Assembly: GCA_033064195.1 (NCBI GenBank)
Contig: JARBJD010000477.1
Coordinates: 1 to 44,262 of the forward strand
DNA: 44,262 bases
Direction: 5' to 3'
Source of the DNA: Blattamonas nauphoetae
Lineage: Eukaryota; Preaxostyla; Oxymonadida
The position numbers and the translations under genes were made by a program. Below, piece after piece: positions 28,421 through 38,766 of the stretch. Every line of letters starts with the position of its first letter. Positions within the stretch are counted from its first letter, which is position 1. The notes beneath the pieces were generated by a model that made no database searches, was not told the DNA's origin, and saw only the letters and a list, made by a program, of their open reading frames with translations.

Positions 28421-28503
28421 GGGAGATAGGTAGACGATAAAAGGAATATATAGCAGATCTGAACATTCGAGGTATAAGGCACAGGTCGAAACTAACATTT
28501 TCA

Positions 28504-28577
28504 GGAGCTAGTAGCTCAGTGGGTATGTTCCAGTGTCCACCCGTTTCTAGGGGGTGGTTCGATTCAGGCGAGGGGCA
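28504..28577 (+). ncRNA. tRNA-like sequence, type 2 (right arm)
   Basis: Same 74-nt unit as 16653-16726, with TAGCTCAGTGGGTA and GGTTCGATTC. The A/T-rich repeat follows at 28585-28740. Confidence 0.55.
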
Positions 28578-28584
28578 ATCTTAA

Positions 28585-28742
28585 TTTCAAAAAAGAATGA
28601 AAAAGTTTCAAAATACCAAAACAATTTCAAAAATTCAAAAAAAAATTTCAAAAAAATAATACTTAGGAAAATTTCAAAAAATTCAAAAAATTCAAAAATT
28701 CAAAAAATTCAAAAAATTCAAAAATTCAAAATTTCCAAAAAA
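28585..28742 (-). repeat. AATTC/AAAAATTC A/T simple repeat
   Basis: Mirror of 16495-16645; imperfect TTCAAAAAATTCAAAAA units. Confidence 0.8.
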
Positions 28743-28750
28743 GTTGAAGT

Positions 28751-29002
28751 ATGAAACCTCGACGTAATTTCCCTTGATACTCAGGCAAAATGGTGCCCTC
28801 GTGGCTAATGCGTAGAACGAATTGAAGGTTGGATTGGAGCGGGACGAGCTGGGAGGCTGTCCCCGGGGGTTCACTGTGGGCATCACTTGAATGTGACCGT
28901 AAATCATGCCCCCCAATACCTTAGCCCTTCAAGGAATTCGCCAGCAGTAGTCATTGAGTAGGATCATGATAGAGTGATCCCCAAAGGAGTATCGGGTTGT
29001 CC
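28751..29002 (-). ncRNA. Structured repeat module, copy A (right arm)
   Basis: It has the conserved blocks of the module with hairpins TCAC..GTGA and GGGAC..GTCCC, and GGATCA..TGATCC near its outer end. Most similar to the inner part of 16235-16485. Confidence 0.5.
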
Positions 29003-29092
29003 TACGGTACAATCATACAAAAACTTGATAAAGGAAATGATGAACGATTGAACGATGAAGGCTTGAATGATTGAATGACAAGTTGAAATATG

Positions 29093-29350
29093 ATACCTCG
29101 ACGTAATTTCCCTTGATGCTCAGGCAAAATGGTGCCCTCGTGACTAATGCGTAGAACGAATTGAAGGTTGAATTGGAGACGGTGGATTTCTAGGAATCCG
29201 CCCCGGGGTTCATGTTGGCTTCAGATTCTCGACAGAGAGTTTGACCGTAAATCATGCCCACCCAAGACTTAACCCTTCAAGGAATTCGCCAGCAGTAGTC
29301 ATTGAGTAGGATCATGATAGAATGATCCCCAAAGGAGTATCGGGTTGTCT
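29093..29350 (-). ncRNA. Structured repeat module, copy B (right arm)
   Basis: Same module with different hairpin sequences at the two variable sites: TCTC..GAGA and GGATT..AATCC. Absent as a separate copy in the left arm, where A and B appear fused. Confidence 0.5.
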
Positions 29351-29581
29351 CATGGTACAATCATACAAACTTGAAAAATTGAATGATGAATGATTGAATG
29401 ATTGAAAAATGAAAGAACGAACGATGAATTGAATGAATGAAAAAATGAAACTTGGAAGAAAGAAACAAAAAAGAAAGAAGGAAGATGAAAGCTAGCACAA
29501 CATGGAACAATACATACAAAACTCAACACACCTCACTTCACATTTCATTTTTATTTTTTTGATATTTTTAATTTGTATTAA

Positions 29582-29950
29582 ATGACAACAGCGAATACTA
29601 CATATGTCTCGCTAAAGACTTCGAACCCTCCAAAGGGGAGCGAAAAACGTCGAAAAGATGCCAAGCAAGCTTTGATTCAGTCAATGAAAGAAGAGAACTG
29701 TGAACTTGTCTCTGAGTATGTCAGACATAATATCCCAGTCATCTATGTTCATGAAGGTGTTGAGTGGAGGATTAAGCCAAAGTTGTGGAATCAAGGAAAC
29801 AGACCACACATGTCACAACGTCGACACTACACTCAATCGTTTGTGGAGAATGAACTGAGGAAGTACAACTGTGAGCTCGTTGGTGAGTACAAGCAAGATC
29901 CTGTTCCAACAGAGAAGAATCTGAGGTGTTTTAGGTGTTCACAAAATTAA
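29582..29950 (+). CDS. Polinton-borne ELVxEY-repeat small protein, copy B (122 aa)
   Basis: Same protein as at 15646-16014 with two substitutions; intact. It carries the two NCELVxEY motifs and the C-terminal CFRC pair. The leader TTTTATTTTTTTGATATTTT ending TATTAAATG is preserved. Flanked by module copies B and C. Confidence 0.55.
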   Translation: MTTANTTYVSLKTSNPPKGSEKRRKDAKQALIQSMKEENCELVSEYVRHNIPVIYVHEGVEWRIKPKLWNQGNRPHMSQRRHYTQSFVENELRKYNCELVGEYKQDPVPTEKNLRCFRCSQN

Positions 29951-30017
29951 CGCTGATTTTTTTTATTTTGAATTTTTTCTTTTGCATATGAAGAGTAGGT
30001 CCTGTTAGTGCAAGTGT

Positions 30018-30287
30018 GAGACCTCGACGTAATGTCCCAAGATACTCAGGCAAAAGGGTGCCCTCGTGACTGATGCGTAGAACGAATTGAAGGTTGGATT
30101 GGAGACGGATGATCGAACGATTGTCCCCGGGGTTCATGTTGGCTTCAGATTCTTTGCAAAGAATTAATCCGTAAATCATGCCCACCCAAGACTTATCCCT
30201 TCAAGGAATTCGCTATTCTCTGTGAGAGCGTAGCAGTCATTGAGAAGGATTGAGATAGATCGTCCCCAAAGGGGTATCGGGGTGTCC
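30018..30287 (-). ncRNA. Structured repeat module, type C (right arm)
   Basis: Mirror of 15311-15580, nearly identical, with the ATTCTTTGCAAAGAAT hairpin and an extra TCTC..GAGA-type stem near 30210-30235 that copies A and B lack. Confidence 0.5.
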
Positions 30288-30370
30288 ATAGGAAACTCAC
30301 ACGAACATGAACAGGAACTACTCAACGGCTATTTTTGTCTTTTTTAATTTCAATTAAAGAGCAAACAAAA

Positions 30371-31291
30371 ATGAATCGACAAAAATACAATTCACAAATG
30401 ATTGAGAAAATGATTGATCATAATCTTTCGACGATCACTGAGAATGCAGCAGTCATTCACTCACCACAGACTGAATTAGAAACGAATCAGGAAGAAGTCG
30501 ACACACTAAAGAAGACAACTGAAGCACACAAGACAGCAATATCATCAATCCAAAACGTCGTTTCAACAAATGGATCAATCACTTGTTCAGCTGGTATTGC
30601 AACACCAGAAATTGGAGGATTGATCAATGTGAATGGAGCGAAGTGGAATATATCAGAAGGATCACTTCCGAAGTATCCTGGAACATATCCGGCTTCAACA
30701 TTTAAGTCTGGTATTTCAATTTCGCAATCGATTGCAGAAACATCTGGAATTCAGTTCAATGGTGATGGCATTATTATGTGGTCTCCCTGTGACACACCAG
30801 CATTGTATTACTACGATGAGGATACTGGTTCAGGAGTGTTTTCAATATCATCAACTGGAAGTTTTTCTCAGCTTTCAGACAGAAGAGTCAAAAGGAATAT
30901 TGTTCCATACCCTAATGTTCTTGAACAATTGAATAAAGTCGAAATTGTGCAGTATCAGTTCAACACATTCGATTCGAAGATCAGCAAAGTCACAAAGCAA
31001 ATAGAAAATGAGACAGATGAAGAACACTTGAAGAATTGCAAAGAGAAATGTGAATGCTTAAAGAAGGAAAGTGAGAAGAAACACATTGGTGTGATTGCAC
31101 AACAGATCCAAGAGATATTCCCTGAAGTTGTGAATGATTCCAATCCAGATTGTCTTCAAGTTGATTATGCAGAACTCTCTTGCTTCTGTGTGAAAGCCAT
31201 TCAGGAATTGTGCTCTATTGTTGGACAACAACAGACACTCATCAATGAACTGATCCAAAAATATAAGACACTGATTAGTATTCCAACATGA
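30371..31291 (+). CDS. Fibre/spike-like protein with S74 domain, copy B (306 aa)
   Basis: Intact copy of the 14305-15225 protein. About nine residues differ, most in the coiled-coil and stalk. The S74 core LSDRRVKRNI, the HIGVIAQQIQEIFPEVV block and the C-terminal helix are unchanged apart from one position just after the first motif. Convergent with and overlapping the 136-aa gene by 17 bases. Preservation of the self-cleavage core in both arms supports a real function when the element was active. Confidence 0.75.
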   Translation: MNRQKYNSQMIEKMIDHNLSTITENAAVIHSPQTELETNQEEVDTLKKTTEAHKTAISSIQNVVSTNGSITCSAGIATPEIGGLINVNGAKWNISEGSLPKYPGTYPASTFKSGISISQSIAETSGIQFNGDGIIMWSPCDTPALYYYDEDTGSGVFSISSTGSFSQLSDRRVKRNIVPYPNVLEQLNKVEIVQYQFNTFDSKISKVTKQIENETDEEHLKNCKEKCECLKKESEKKHIGVIAQQIQEIFPEVVNDSNPDCLQVDYAELSCFCVKAIQELCSIVGQQQTLINELIQKYKTLISIPT

Positions 31292-31685
31292 GATCAACCA
31301 GAAATTCATAGTACTCCTTGATTATTTTTCCATTGATGGTCTCGGTTGTTTCCATCTCGATTGACTCACCAGAACTGTCTTTGAACCAGATCTTCACAAT
31401 AGATTGTCGAGTAGTTAATTCCCACTTCTTTCGCTTCGCAATCTGTTCATTGCAGAAAGCAACATATGAATCATTGAATGCATCAGTCTGGATCCAATCA
31501 CCATGGATTGTTATGTGCTGCGGTACATCTTTTGAAATGACTGTCGATGCATCACTAATCTCTTCTTTCACATGGATGAGTTTGCAGTCAAGAAAGTAGA
31601 TGTATTTTTGTTTTCTTGAATTGGTAAAATCAGGAGGGAGTTGAGCAGTGTGAGAATTCTGAATTGAGAAGTACCGCTTGACCAT
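31275..31685 (-). CDS. Polinton-borne 136-aa protein, copy B
   Basis: Identical in amino-acid sequence to 13911-14321 and intact. The T-rich promoter block TTTTATTTTTGTAG is conserved upstream (31686-31712). Unrecognised family. Confidence 0.6.
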   Translation of the reverse strand: MVKRYFSIQNSHTAQLPPDFTNSRKQKYIYFLDCKLIHVKEEISDASTVISKDVPQHITIHGDWIQTDAFNDSYVAFCNEQIAKRKKWELTTRQSIVKIWFKDSSGESIEMETTETINGKIIKEYYEFLVDLMLEY

Positions 31686-31754
31686 TTGTGATTTCTACAA
31701 AAATAAAATATTCAATTTAGTACTATGACTCTGTCATTCTAGAAATGCTATGCA

Positions 31755-33434
31755 TTAATATCCTCTCTTCACTTCTTCATATGCTTCTTGGAGTCGGCGA
31801 TCAATGACATATCGCACTCGTGGTTGTCCATTCTCAATCCAGAACAGCCAATATGATGCTTGATGTAATGCCAATATTGGCGGAGGAGGACCTTCTGGAG
31901 TTGATGTGAAATATGGATCAGGTTCGCCTTGTTTGATTGGGGTTCCTCTGAAGACAATGTTCACTGATTCTGCTGTTGAGATACCTTCTTCTCCACCAGC
32001 AATTTCACTTCGATCTGTTGGAACCATAAATGTGAATGAAGTTGCATCTGTTGATGGTCTCAGTTTCCTGCTCTCCTTTCCACCATAGACGTAATTGCGA
32101 GGTTCACAAATGGAATTCTCAAACTCTTGTGTTGCAGAACAGCCAATGAAATCACCGTTCACCATCATCATTTGATAGAACTCTGGTGAGTTTGTTGACA
32201 TTGGGAAATTGGGATAATTATTTCCTAGCATTTCGAAGTGACCAACATATTGAGGATTTCTGAAGACTGTACACTCGTTTGGTCGATCGGGGAATAAGCA
32301 CATCAGATTCATGAGATTGTTGAGTTTGATACTAATGTTTGATCTCACTCCCATTGCATTTGCAGATGATTGAAATGATTGTGTGTCAATTCTTTCTGCT
32401 TTCAAGACGTACAATGTCTTTGAATATGTGTTGAAGAGGGATTGTTTCGTTGCATCAGTGATTTGATATCCGTAGCAAATAGAAGTGACTTTGTCCACCG
32501 ATGAACTCAGAACCGTGGAAGTGGTTGATTAAACTGTAGTATGCACAATTCCAGTACTTGGATCTGGATCTGAATATGTATAATATTGATAAACTGGATT
32601 TCCAATTTGTGTGAATTCCTGAGTCACATTTGTGAATTCTCCATCTTGTAATAGTGCGTGATGAGATTTGTGTGTAGTATATTTTCCGAATGGATCTTTC
32701 TCCACGTATCGTTCAAGTCCTTTTCGAATGACTGTGGGTACTCGAATCGGACAGTACACAAGTGAATCAGTTGTCAAATGAAATCTCAAACGTAAATTGC
32801 CAAAGATGGAATTTGGATACTGATCAAAAGTACTCAGTGGAAGTAAATTCACAAACGGAATAACCAGAGGAATTGTAATTGGGAACACTGTTTCAGTATT
32901 TGGAGTTGGAGAAAAGTAGCATCCACAAACACTTGGATCCGTTCTCTGAACATTTTCAAAAAGACTGTAGCAATGCTTCATGTTGTTTTTCTCTTCAAAT
33001 GACTTGAATGTATGATACAGAAATGATTCGTGAACATGATTATTCTGGAGTGTATTGTCAATGATGTTTCCTTTCCTGTCGACGAGTCTCATATCTCGAA
33101 TTGCATCTGATGATGACTTATATCCGTAGAACATTGCATACATGTTAGGGTAGTAGTTTCTGTCTGTCGTCGGTTGCTCATACGGAACAGTGATCGTTAG
33201 ATCTATTCGTAAATGACTCTTCGCAAACTCAGTCACATCATGACCATCATAACACAGTGGAACTTCAATCTCATCTCCGATTCTGCAAGGCATAGGTGGA
33301 TTCGTTGGATGCACTTCTTGGATGGAATAAATGTGTGGCTCTGAATCCCATTGTTTTGGCAGATATGATTGGACTTCGATTTGCTCAATTAATGTCGATG
33401 TTGGTTTGGATTGATTTGATCTGATACTTCTCAT
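31755..33434 (-). pseudogene. Capsid-like protein paralogue 2, copy B (broken, about one break)
   Basis: Nearly identical to 12162-13841, with only a handful of substitutions, and preceded by the same TAAATG promoter. Broken once or so; otherwise full length. Together with paralogue 1 it keeps the tandem order seen in copy A. Confidence 0.7.
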
Positions 33435-33486
33435 TTATAGAAAAATAAAAAATACAATATCATAATTTTCTTTTACTGTTTTGTCT

Positions 33487-35344
33487 CTACATGATTCCTA
33501 AATCTTTGTGCAACGCTTTCAATGTGTGATTTGGGTAGTACTCAACTTTTGGTTTGCCATTACTGTATCGTAATACCCACCATGTGGTTGCGGTTGTTGC
33601 TAAAATTGGTGCAGGAGGATGAGTAAATGTTGTCATGTTTCCACCACTTTGACTTGGATTGTAGACATTGTAGTATGTGTCCAGCTTACCTTGATAAATG
33701 GGATATGATCTTAAAGTGACAGGAACGTTTCCTTTGGAACTGATGGAATCATTACAGTTCGTTGGACACCCACTTCTCTGTGTTGAAAAGCACATAAGGA
33801 AGTCAGTGTTGTCATGAATCGGTCGAACTCTTGTCATTGTCTCATTGGGATAATTCTGATCACCAGTGAGTTTCTCTTCAACGAGAGAATCTGTCAGTGA
33901 TCGCTCCAAGTCGTCAGGAACAGCTAGATAAGAATCAAGATTGAGAGTCGATAGTGCAAATTGATAGAAGCGAGCTCCAATTGTTGTTGTCGGTTGATCT
34001 GGATAGTATTTGTCGAGTAGATTCACTTGGATATCCTTCTGCATTGGATTGTGGAAACAAGTGACTTCATTGTCGTAGTGACGGAAGAGAAGCATGATGT
34101 CCTTGGCATTCACAACCACCATTTGTTGAGTGCAATTAATGCCTGTTTCAGTTGGTGTCTTCTGAAATGGATAGAACGATATCTTTTCTGCTGGAATAGT
34201 TCCTGGACGATCCTGATACATTTTCTTGAGATTCTCTTTCGCAATTTCTTTCATATTGTATCCAGAGCTCATGCAATACACATCATCAATTTGATACTCG
34301 GTGATGTTTAGTGAGATGTACTGATCCACGTATTCTGGTTCTGTCGTAACTGTACCAGCTGATGAATACACAATGTCTTTCGTAACTGATGGTTGCAGAA
34401 ATGATTGACCAATTTGAACGAAGTTCTTTGTGCATGAGGTTACGAGATTGTTTAAGAAATAGGGACGATGCTGAATACAATCGGCAATTGATGCTTTTAT
34501 CTTAGGCGCTGCAGCAGTCCCAGTAACGATTAATGAAAGTGTGTTCTTCAGAGTGAGTTCAGGATTAACTGGACAACACACAAATGCATCTTCATTGATG
34601 TGAACGCTCAGTTTCAAATCTCCAAAGAGACACGCAGGATAGTCAGTCATTCCAGAGAAGATGAGAAGATCTTCAAGATTGATTGACACACGAATAGGTA
34701 CATCAATACTGTCTTTGAATACTCCAGTTCCAGAAGTTGTTGTGAAATCAGAAAGTGGAATATAAACACCAGCAACCGATTCATCATGATTCCAAGCATT
34801 CTGCCAAGGTGTGTGACAATGTTTACGATTCTCCAATTGACTCTTTGGCTTGATCATATTGTAGATGTGAGACTCCATTGACACGTCATTAGTTGTTGTG
34901 CTGATGATTCTCTGATTGTTGTGAAGAACAGTAAGGTCACGAAAGATTGATGCCGAATGTTTGAGTCCAACGAATATAAATATCCTCTCATTCATGTACG
35001 ATCCATTTTACTGGAATTTGTCTTCCAATTATTCACTTTAAGCCTTGCTGTCATTGTGAACGTAATGAAGGAATCATCGATTTGACAAATGTCTTGATTA
35101 CCAGTCAACGGAATGATTATTTCCTGTCCTTTGTAGAATCGTGAATTCTCGGATGGTTTTAATTCCTGAATGGAAGTACTGTGTGCTCCATCATTCAGAA
35201 GATAATTAATGTGATGTTCAGACATGAGTTGTTGTTGTATTTGACCAATATCATCTCGAGTGTACTTGATTGATCCAGTTGTATTTCCAGTCAATGATGA
35301 TGCTCCAGTTCTTTGTTTGTCAGATGTGTTATATGTGAGTTCAT
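33487..35344 (-). pseudogene. Capsid-like protein paralogue 1, copy B (broken, one or two breaks)
   Basis: Nearly identical to 10250-12136, with very few substitutions. Promoter block conserved upstream. Broken once or twice; otherwise the locus spans the full gene. This is the outermost gene at which the arms are still almost identical. Confidence 0.7.
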
Positions 35345-35372
35345 TTTATCAAAAATAACAAAACAATAATGC

Positions 35373-35668
35373 TTATTTCTTTTCAGTTTCTTCTTCTTCG
35401 CTTTCGGCTTCAGCTTTCTTCTAGCTTCAGTATTTCTCCTCTGAGCTTGTTCGCAACTGCTGTGTTTCCTTCATTGATTGCTTGCTCATATTGTGCCATC
35501 TTTTCTGCATGGATTTGCTGATCCGACTTCACATCTGGAATCATCTCAACACCTGTCTGTGCAACCTTCGAAATCAGTGGTCCAACGAAGGGAGATTCAG
35601 AAATGGAGCTCCAACTCTGAGTATGTTTTTCCGACTGCTGCTAATTTTGATAACCAACCTGGTGCCAT
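35373..35668 (-). pseudogene. Small basic Polinton protein, copy B (uninterrupted by the Mutator-like element, but broken)
   Basis: Counterpart of the locus split at 3549-9981 in the left arm. It contains the single CCATTTCTG target sequence without insertion and so acts as the empty site. It has a few differences from the left copy and a small number of breaks. Confidence 0.7.
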
Positions 35669-35701
35669 TTATGTAAAAATAAAAACTGGAACACAAACAA
35701 A

Positions 35702-36046
35702 TTATAATCCTTTGAATTGAATTTTGGAATTTGATGACTGGGGCATGTCATCATGAACATACCGAGCATTTCGTGGAGGTTCATAATCTCACCCTGTGAG
35801 GGTTCGAAGCCTCTGGCGAGACAATCATCTGTTGTTGTTGTGCTCGATTGATTGCCTTGTTCTGTTGGTACACATCCATCATTCCCCTAAGCCGCTGAGT
35901 ATTCCTCCTGCTGTTTGTCCAAACTTGTTGTTCGTCTGTGAGAGTAAGCCACCTCCAACCTGAAGCAGTGATGGAGCTAGAGGTTTGATGAATTGAAAGA
36001 ATTGTTTGCCGATATTTTTGAGTTTGTTGAAACTTCCTGGTGCCAT
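35702..36046 (-). pseudogene. Small Gly-rich Polinton protein, copy B (broken)
   Basis: Counterpart of 3092-3442, with the same N-terminal amphipathic pattern and the TAAATG promoter upstream. A small number of breaks. Confidence 0.65.
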
Positions 36047-36081
36047 TTATGTAAAAATAAAAAATTCAATTCATTATTATT

Positions 36082-36669
36082 TTATCTCGGTATTGCCTTC
36101 GTTAGCGAAATTCCATAATTGAGAATGGTGTTGTAAGCTTCATTGAAGGCAATACTCATATCTTTGCCACCAACAAGGATCTTGAAAATGGTTCGAAAGA
36201 CTGGGAGTTTATTCAGACACAGGCACTTGTCAGACAGGTCATCCAGTTCGATCACCACATCATTGATCCCAGTGAGTGTCGCAATCAGTGCACATAAATC
36301 ACTTTGGTTTGTGATCAGTTTCTTCGATGGTTCAATGAGATTATTCAAGAGTTTCTTTTCACATGCAAATGCATTCTTGTACACTAACAGTAGTTGGTCC
36401 TTGAATGCTGAAATATTAGAAGTGTATTCTCTCAGTGGTATTGAACGACTTTGAATTGGAGCTGATGGATATATCTCGAGTGGTGGTGGATCATACGTAC
36501 CTGGAACATTGTTCATCTCAACATTGGCACTTTGTTCATTTTGATCTTCGAGCTTTGATCTTCCAGAAGTTGATCCTTTATTGTCGATGATGACATTGTT
36601 GGTGATTGACGTTGGAACAGAAGAAGAACTTGTGTGTTTCGTAAATTGACAACTTAGAATTGGCTGCAT
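36082..36669 (-). CDS. Polinton-borne 195-aa protein, copy B
   Basis: Intact; differs from 2468-3055 at about eight residues. The proline-rich patch and the Cys-containing helical half are conserved. It is the only whole gene in the outer half of copy B. Family unrecognised. Confidence 0.6.
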   Translation of the reverse strand: MQPILSCQFTKHTSSSSVPTSITNNVIIDNKGSTSGRSKLEDQNEQSANVEMNNVPGTYDPPPLEIYPSAPIQSRSIPLREYTSNISAFKDQLLLVYKNAFACEKKLLNNLIEPSKKLITNQSDLCALIATLTGINDVVIELDDLSDKCLCLNKLPVFRTIFKILVGGKDMSIAFNEAYNTILNYGISLTKAIPR

Positions 36670-36704
36670 CACTTTCTATAAAATAAAAATTGATATTTAT
36701 GTTT

Positions 36705-37647
36705 TCGTTAACCACTTTCTCCATTTCTTTCTCCAAATAAGCGAATCGAGCATATTCCGGCATATATCCTGTTTGGTATTGACCCACATCTCTTGTTCGA
36801 TATGCTTCAGATGTCAGTTGATTCAAAAGTGTTGAGATGTTTGCTGAATAGCGACCAAGGAAAGTTTGCAAATCTTCTGTGTTTGTTATGATTTCGAGAA
36901 ACTGTGGATGAATTTGTTCCTTAAACGCTTTTCTTGCTTTCGTTCTCTGATGATCTGGACTGGTGAAACCTTCAACATAGGCTTCAAGCCATTGATCCCA
37001 CATCTTTGATGCAATCTTGGATTGAATTGAATTGAAAACCATATTGTCCAACACTCCTTTCCCAGGGTCTGCTGGAATCTCTCGACTTGCACGATACACC
37101 TTCAAAGTATCATTCATGAATTCACCAACAGCTTTCTTCATTGTGCATATGGTTGTTGAGATCGTTGTGTTTGCATTTCTTGGTAGTTGACTTCACGATA
37201 GTTTCAGGTAAATCGTATGTTCCAGTCTTGAGAAGTTGTTGTGTAGCTTTGATTCTTCTTCCATGATCTTGACAGAAATGATGAATATGGAGTTTGTCTT
37301 CGCATCTGGTGTTGGATTCATTGAATAGTATGTCTCAACGCGACAGGTCGACTGTTGTATGATGCAAAGCATGAAACCATTCGCTGCAACCAGATCTCCG
37401 TTTCTTTATCATAAATCCTTGACATCAGGAACCTTACCATGTTTCTCCCATTTTGGCTGCATTTTGTCCAGTCCTTTCAATGTATTCCAAAGCTGATGGA
37501 ACACTACTGAGTGCAGAATTGAATTTGGTGCGAATGTCATCATGGCATAGATTCTTTTCATTGCATCCAAAGCCCCTGATCATATCTCATTTGGTTTTCT
37601 TTATGTTGTGCTTTTCTCTTTGCGGGAATGGATTGTATCTTCGACAT
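36705..37647 (-). pseudogene. Polinton-borne 317-aa protein, copy B (broken, several breaks)
   Basis: Clearly homologous to 1477-2430 but more diverged than the inner genes, with many amino-acid differences in the C-terminal part, and broken in several places. Divergent promoter shared with the ATPase copy. Confidence 0.65.
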
Positions 37648-37704
37648 TGTGTTTTCATACAAAATAAAAATCCAAAACTATATTTTAATTGAGAGAAATC
37701 ATAA

Positions 37705-38605
37705 ATGAAAAGAACGAATTCCATTCTGAGGGGCACAGCCCGTATCTTCAACAACAAAACCTTTGGTTTCGCGGAGGTGGAGACCCTCTTCTCTTACAAC
37801 ATACGTGAATGCTAAATTAAGTGAAGCATCAAGTAGGAATGTTTCTCATGAAGTGCAATCACAAATGCACTCAGACCTAAATTTCAATCGCAGCAGTGTC
37901 AATGTTCTCGTTGTGGTAACAGAGGTGGAAAAACATTCAATGCTCTTCGAGAGGTTGCCAAGCTCCAGAATGTTCAAGTCAGAAACGAACTATTCCATCT
38001 GTTTGTCTTCGTCACTGATAAGAACATTGATCAACCTTCGACAAATTCAAACCAATACTGAACGGACCTTATGTGAAAGTCAAATGCTGAAGATGCACTA
38101 CCGTTTCTGTTGGAACTCTCTGAATCAAAAGCAGCCTATGAAGAGATCATTGACAATCAGTGGCAAGAGACAATTACTGATGAGTGTGTCAGAGGATCTC
38201 TTTGACTCACTATACATTGAAGATTTCTCAGTGAAGAATCTCAAACAATTATTCTCCTTGATGACTGTCGCAGAATCCTAGGTGAACGAAGAACATCCAA
38301 AATAGAATGACAATGATGGACTTATTATTGGAGAATCGACAACCAGGAATTCACATTCTTTCTGACGATGCATAGGCTGTTCAGTTTGTCAGATATGAAG
38401 TCAAACATTGATTCAATGTGGATTTTTGGAGGATTCAACAAAGAACGAATCAGTAGAGTCTATCCTCAGTTGAACTCACCAATTGATATTCGACAATTCT
38501 GGAATGTCTACCAACGAAATGCACGAAGCAGTCATTCTTCGATACAATACAGATGGTGTTGCACTGACAGATCAACAAGAAGGTTTAAACCAGACTGTCC
38601 GTTAA
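37705..38605 (+). pseudogene. Packaging ATPase, copy B (broken, several breaks)
   Basis: Counterpart of 506-1417 in mirror orientation. The start context ATAAATG and the beginning and end of the gene are recognisable. Several breaks; not functional. Confidence 0.7.
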
Positions 38606-38766
38606 TTCTTGAATAAGGATACCAATGAGTCTCGTCAGAGACTTCCCGAAGCCTCATGCTGAGAGTATCTGTCAACGTTCGAATTGATTCTTCTATGTCT
38701 GACAGTCTTTGATCAATCAGGAGTGAAGTGGAGTCACCGATGTTCTGTACTTGTTCCTTATTGCTA

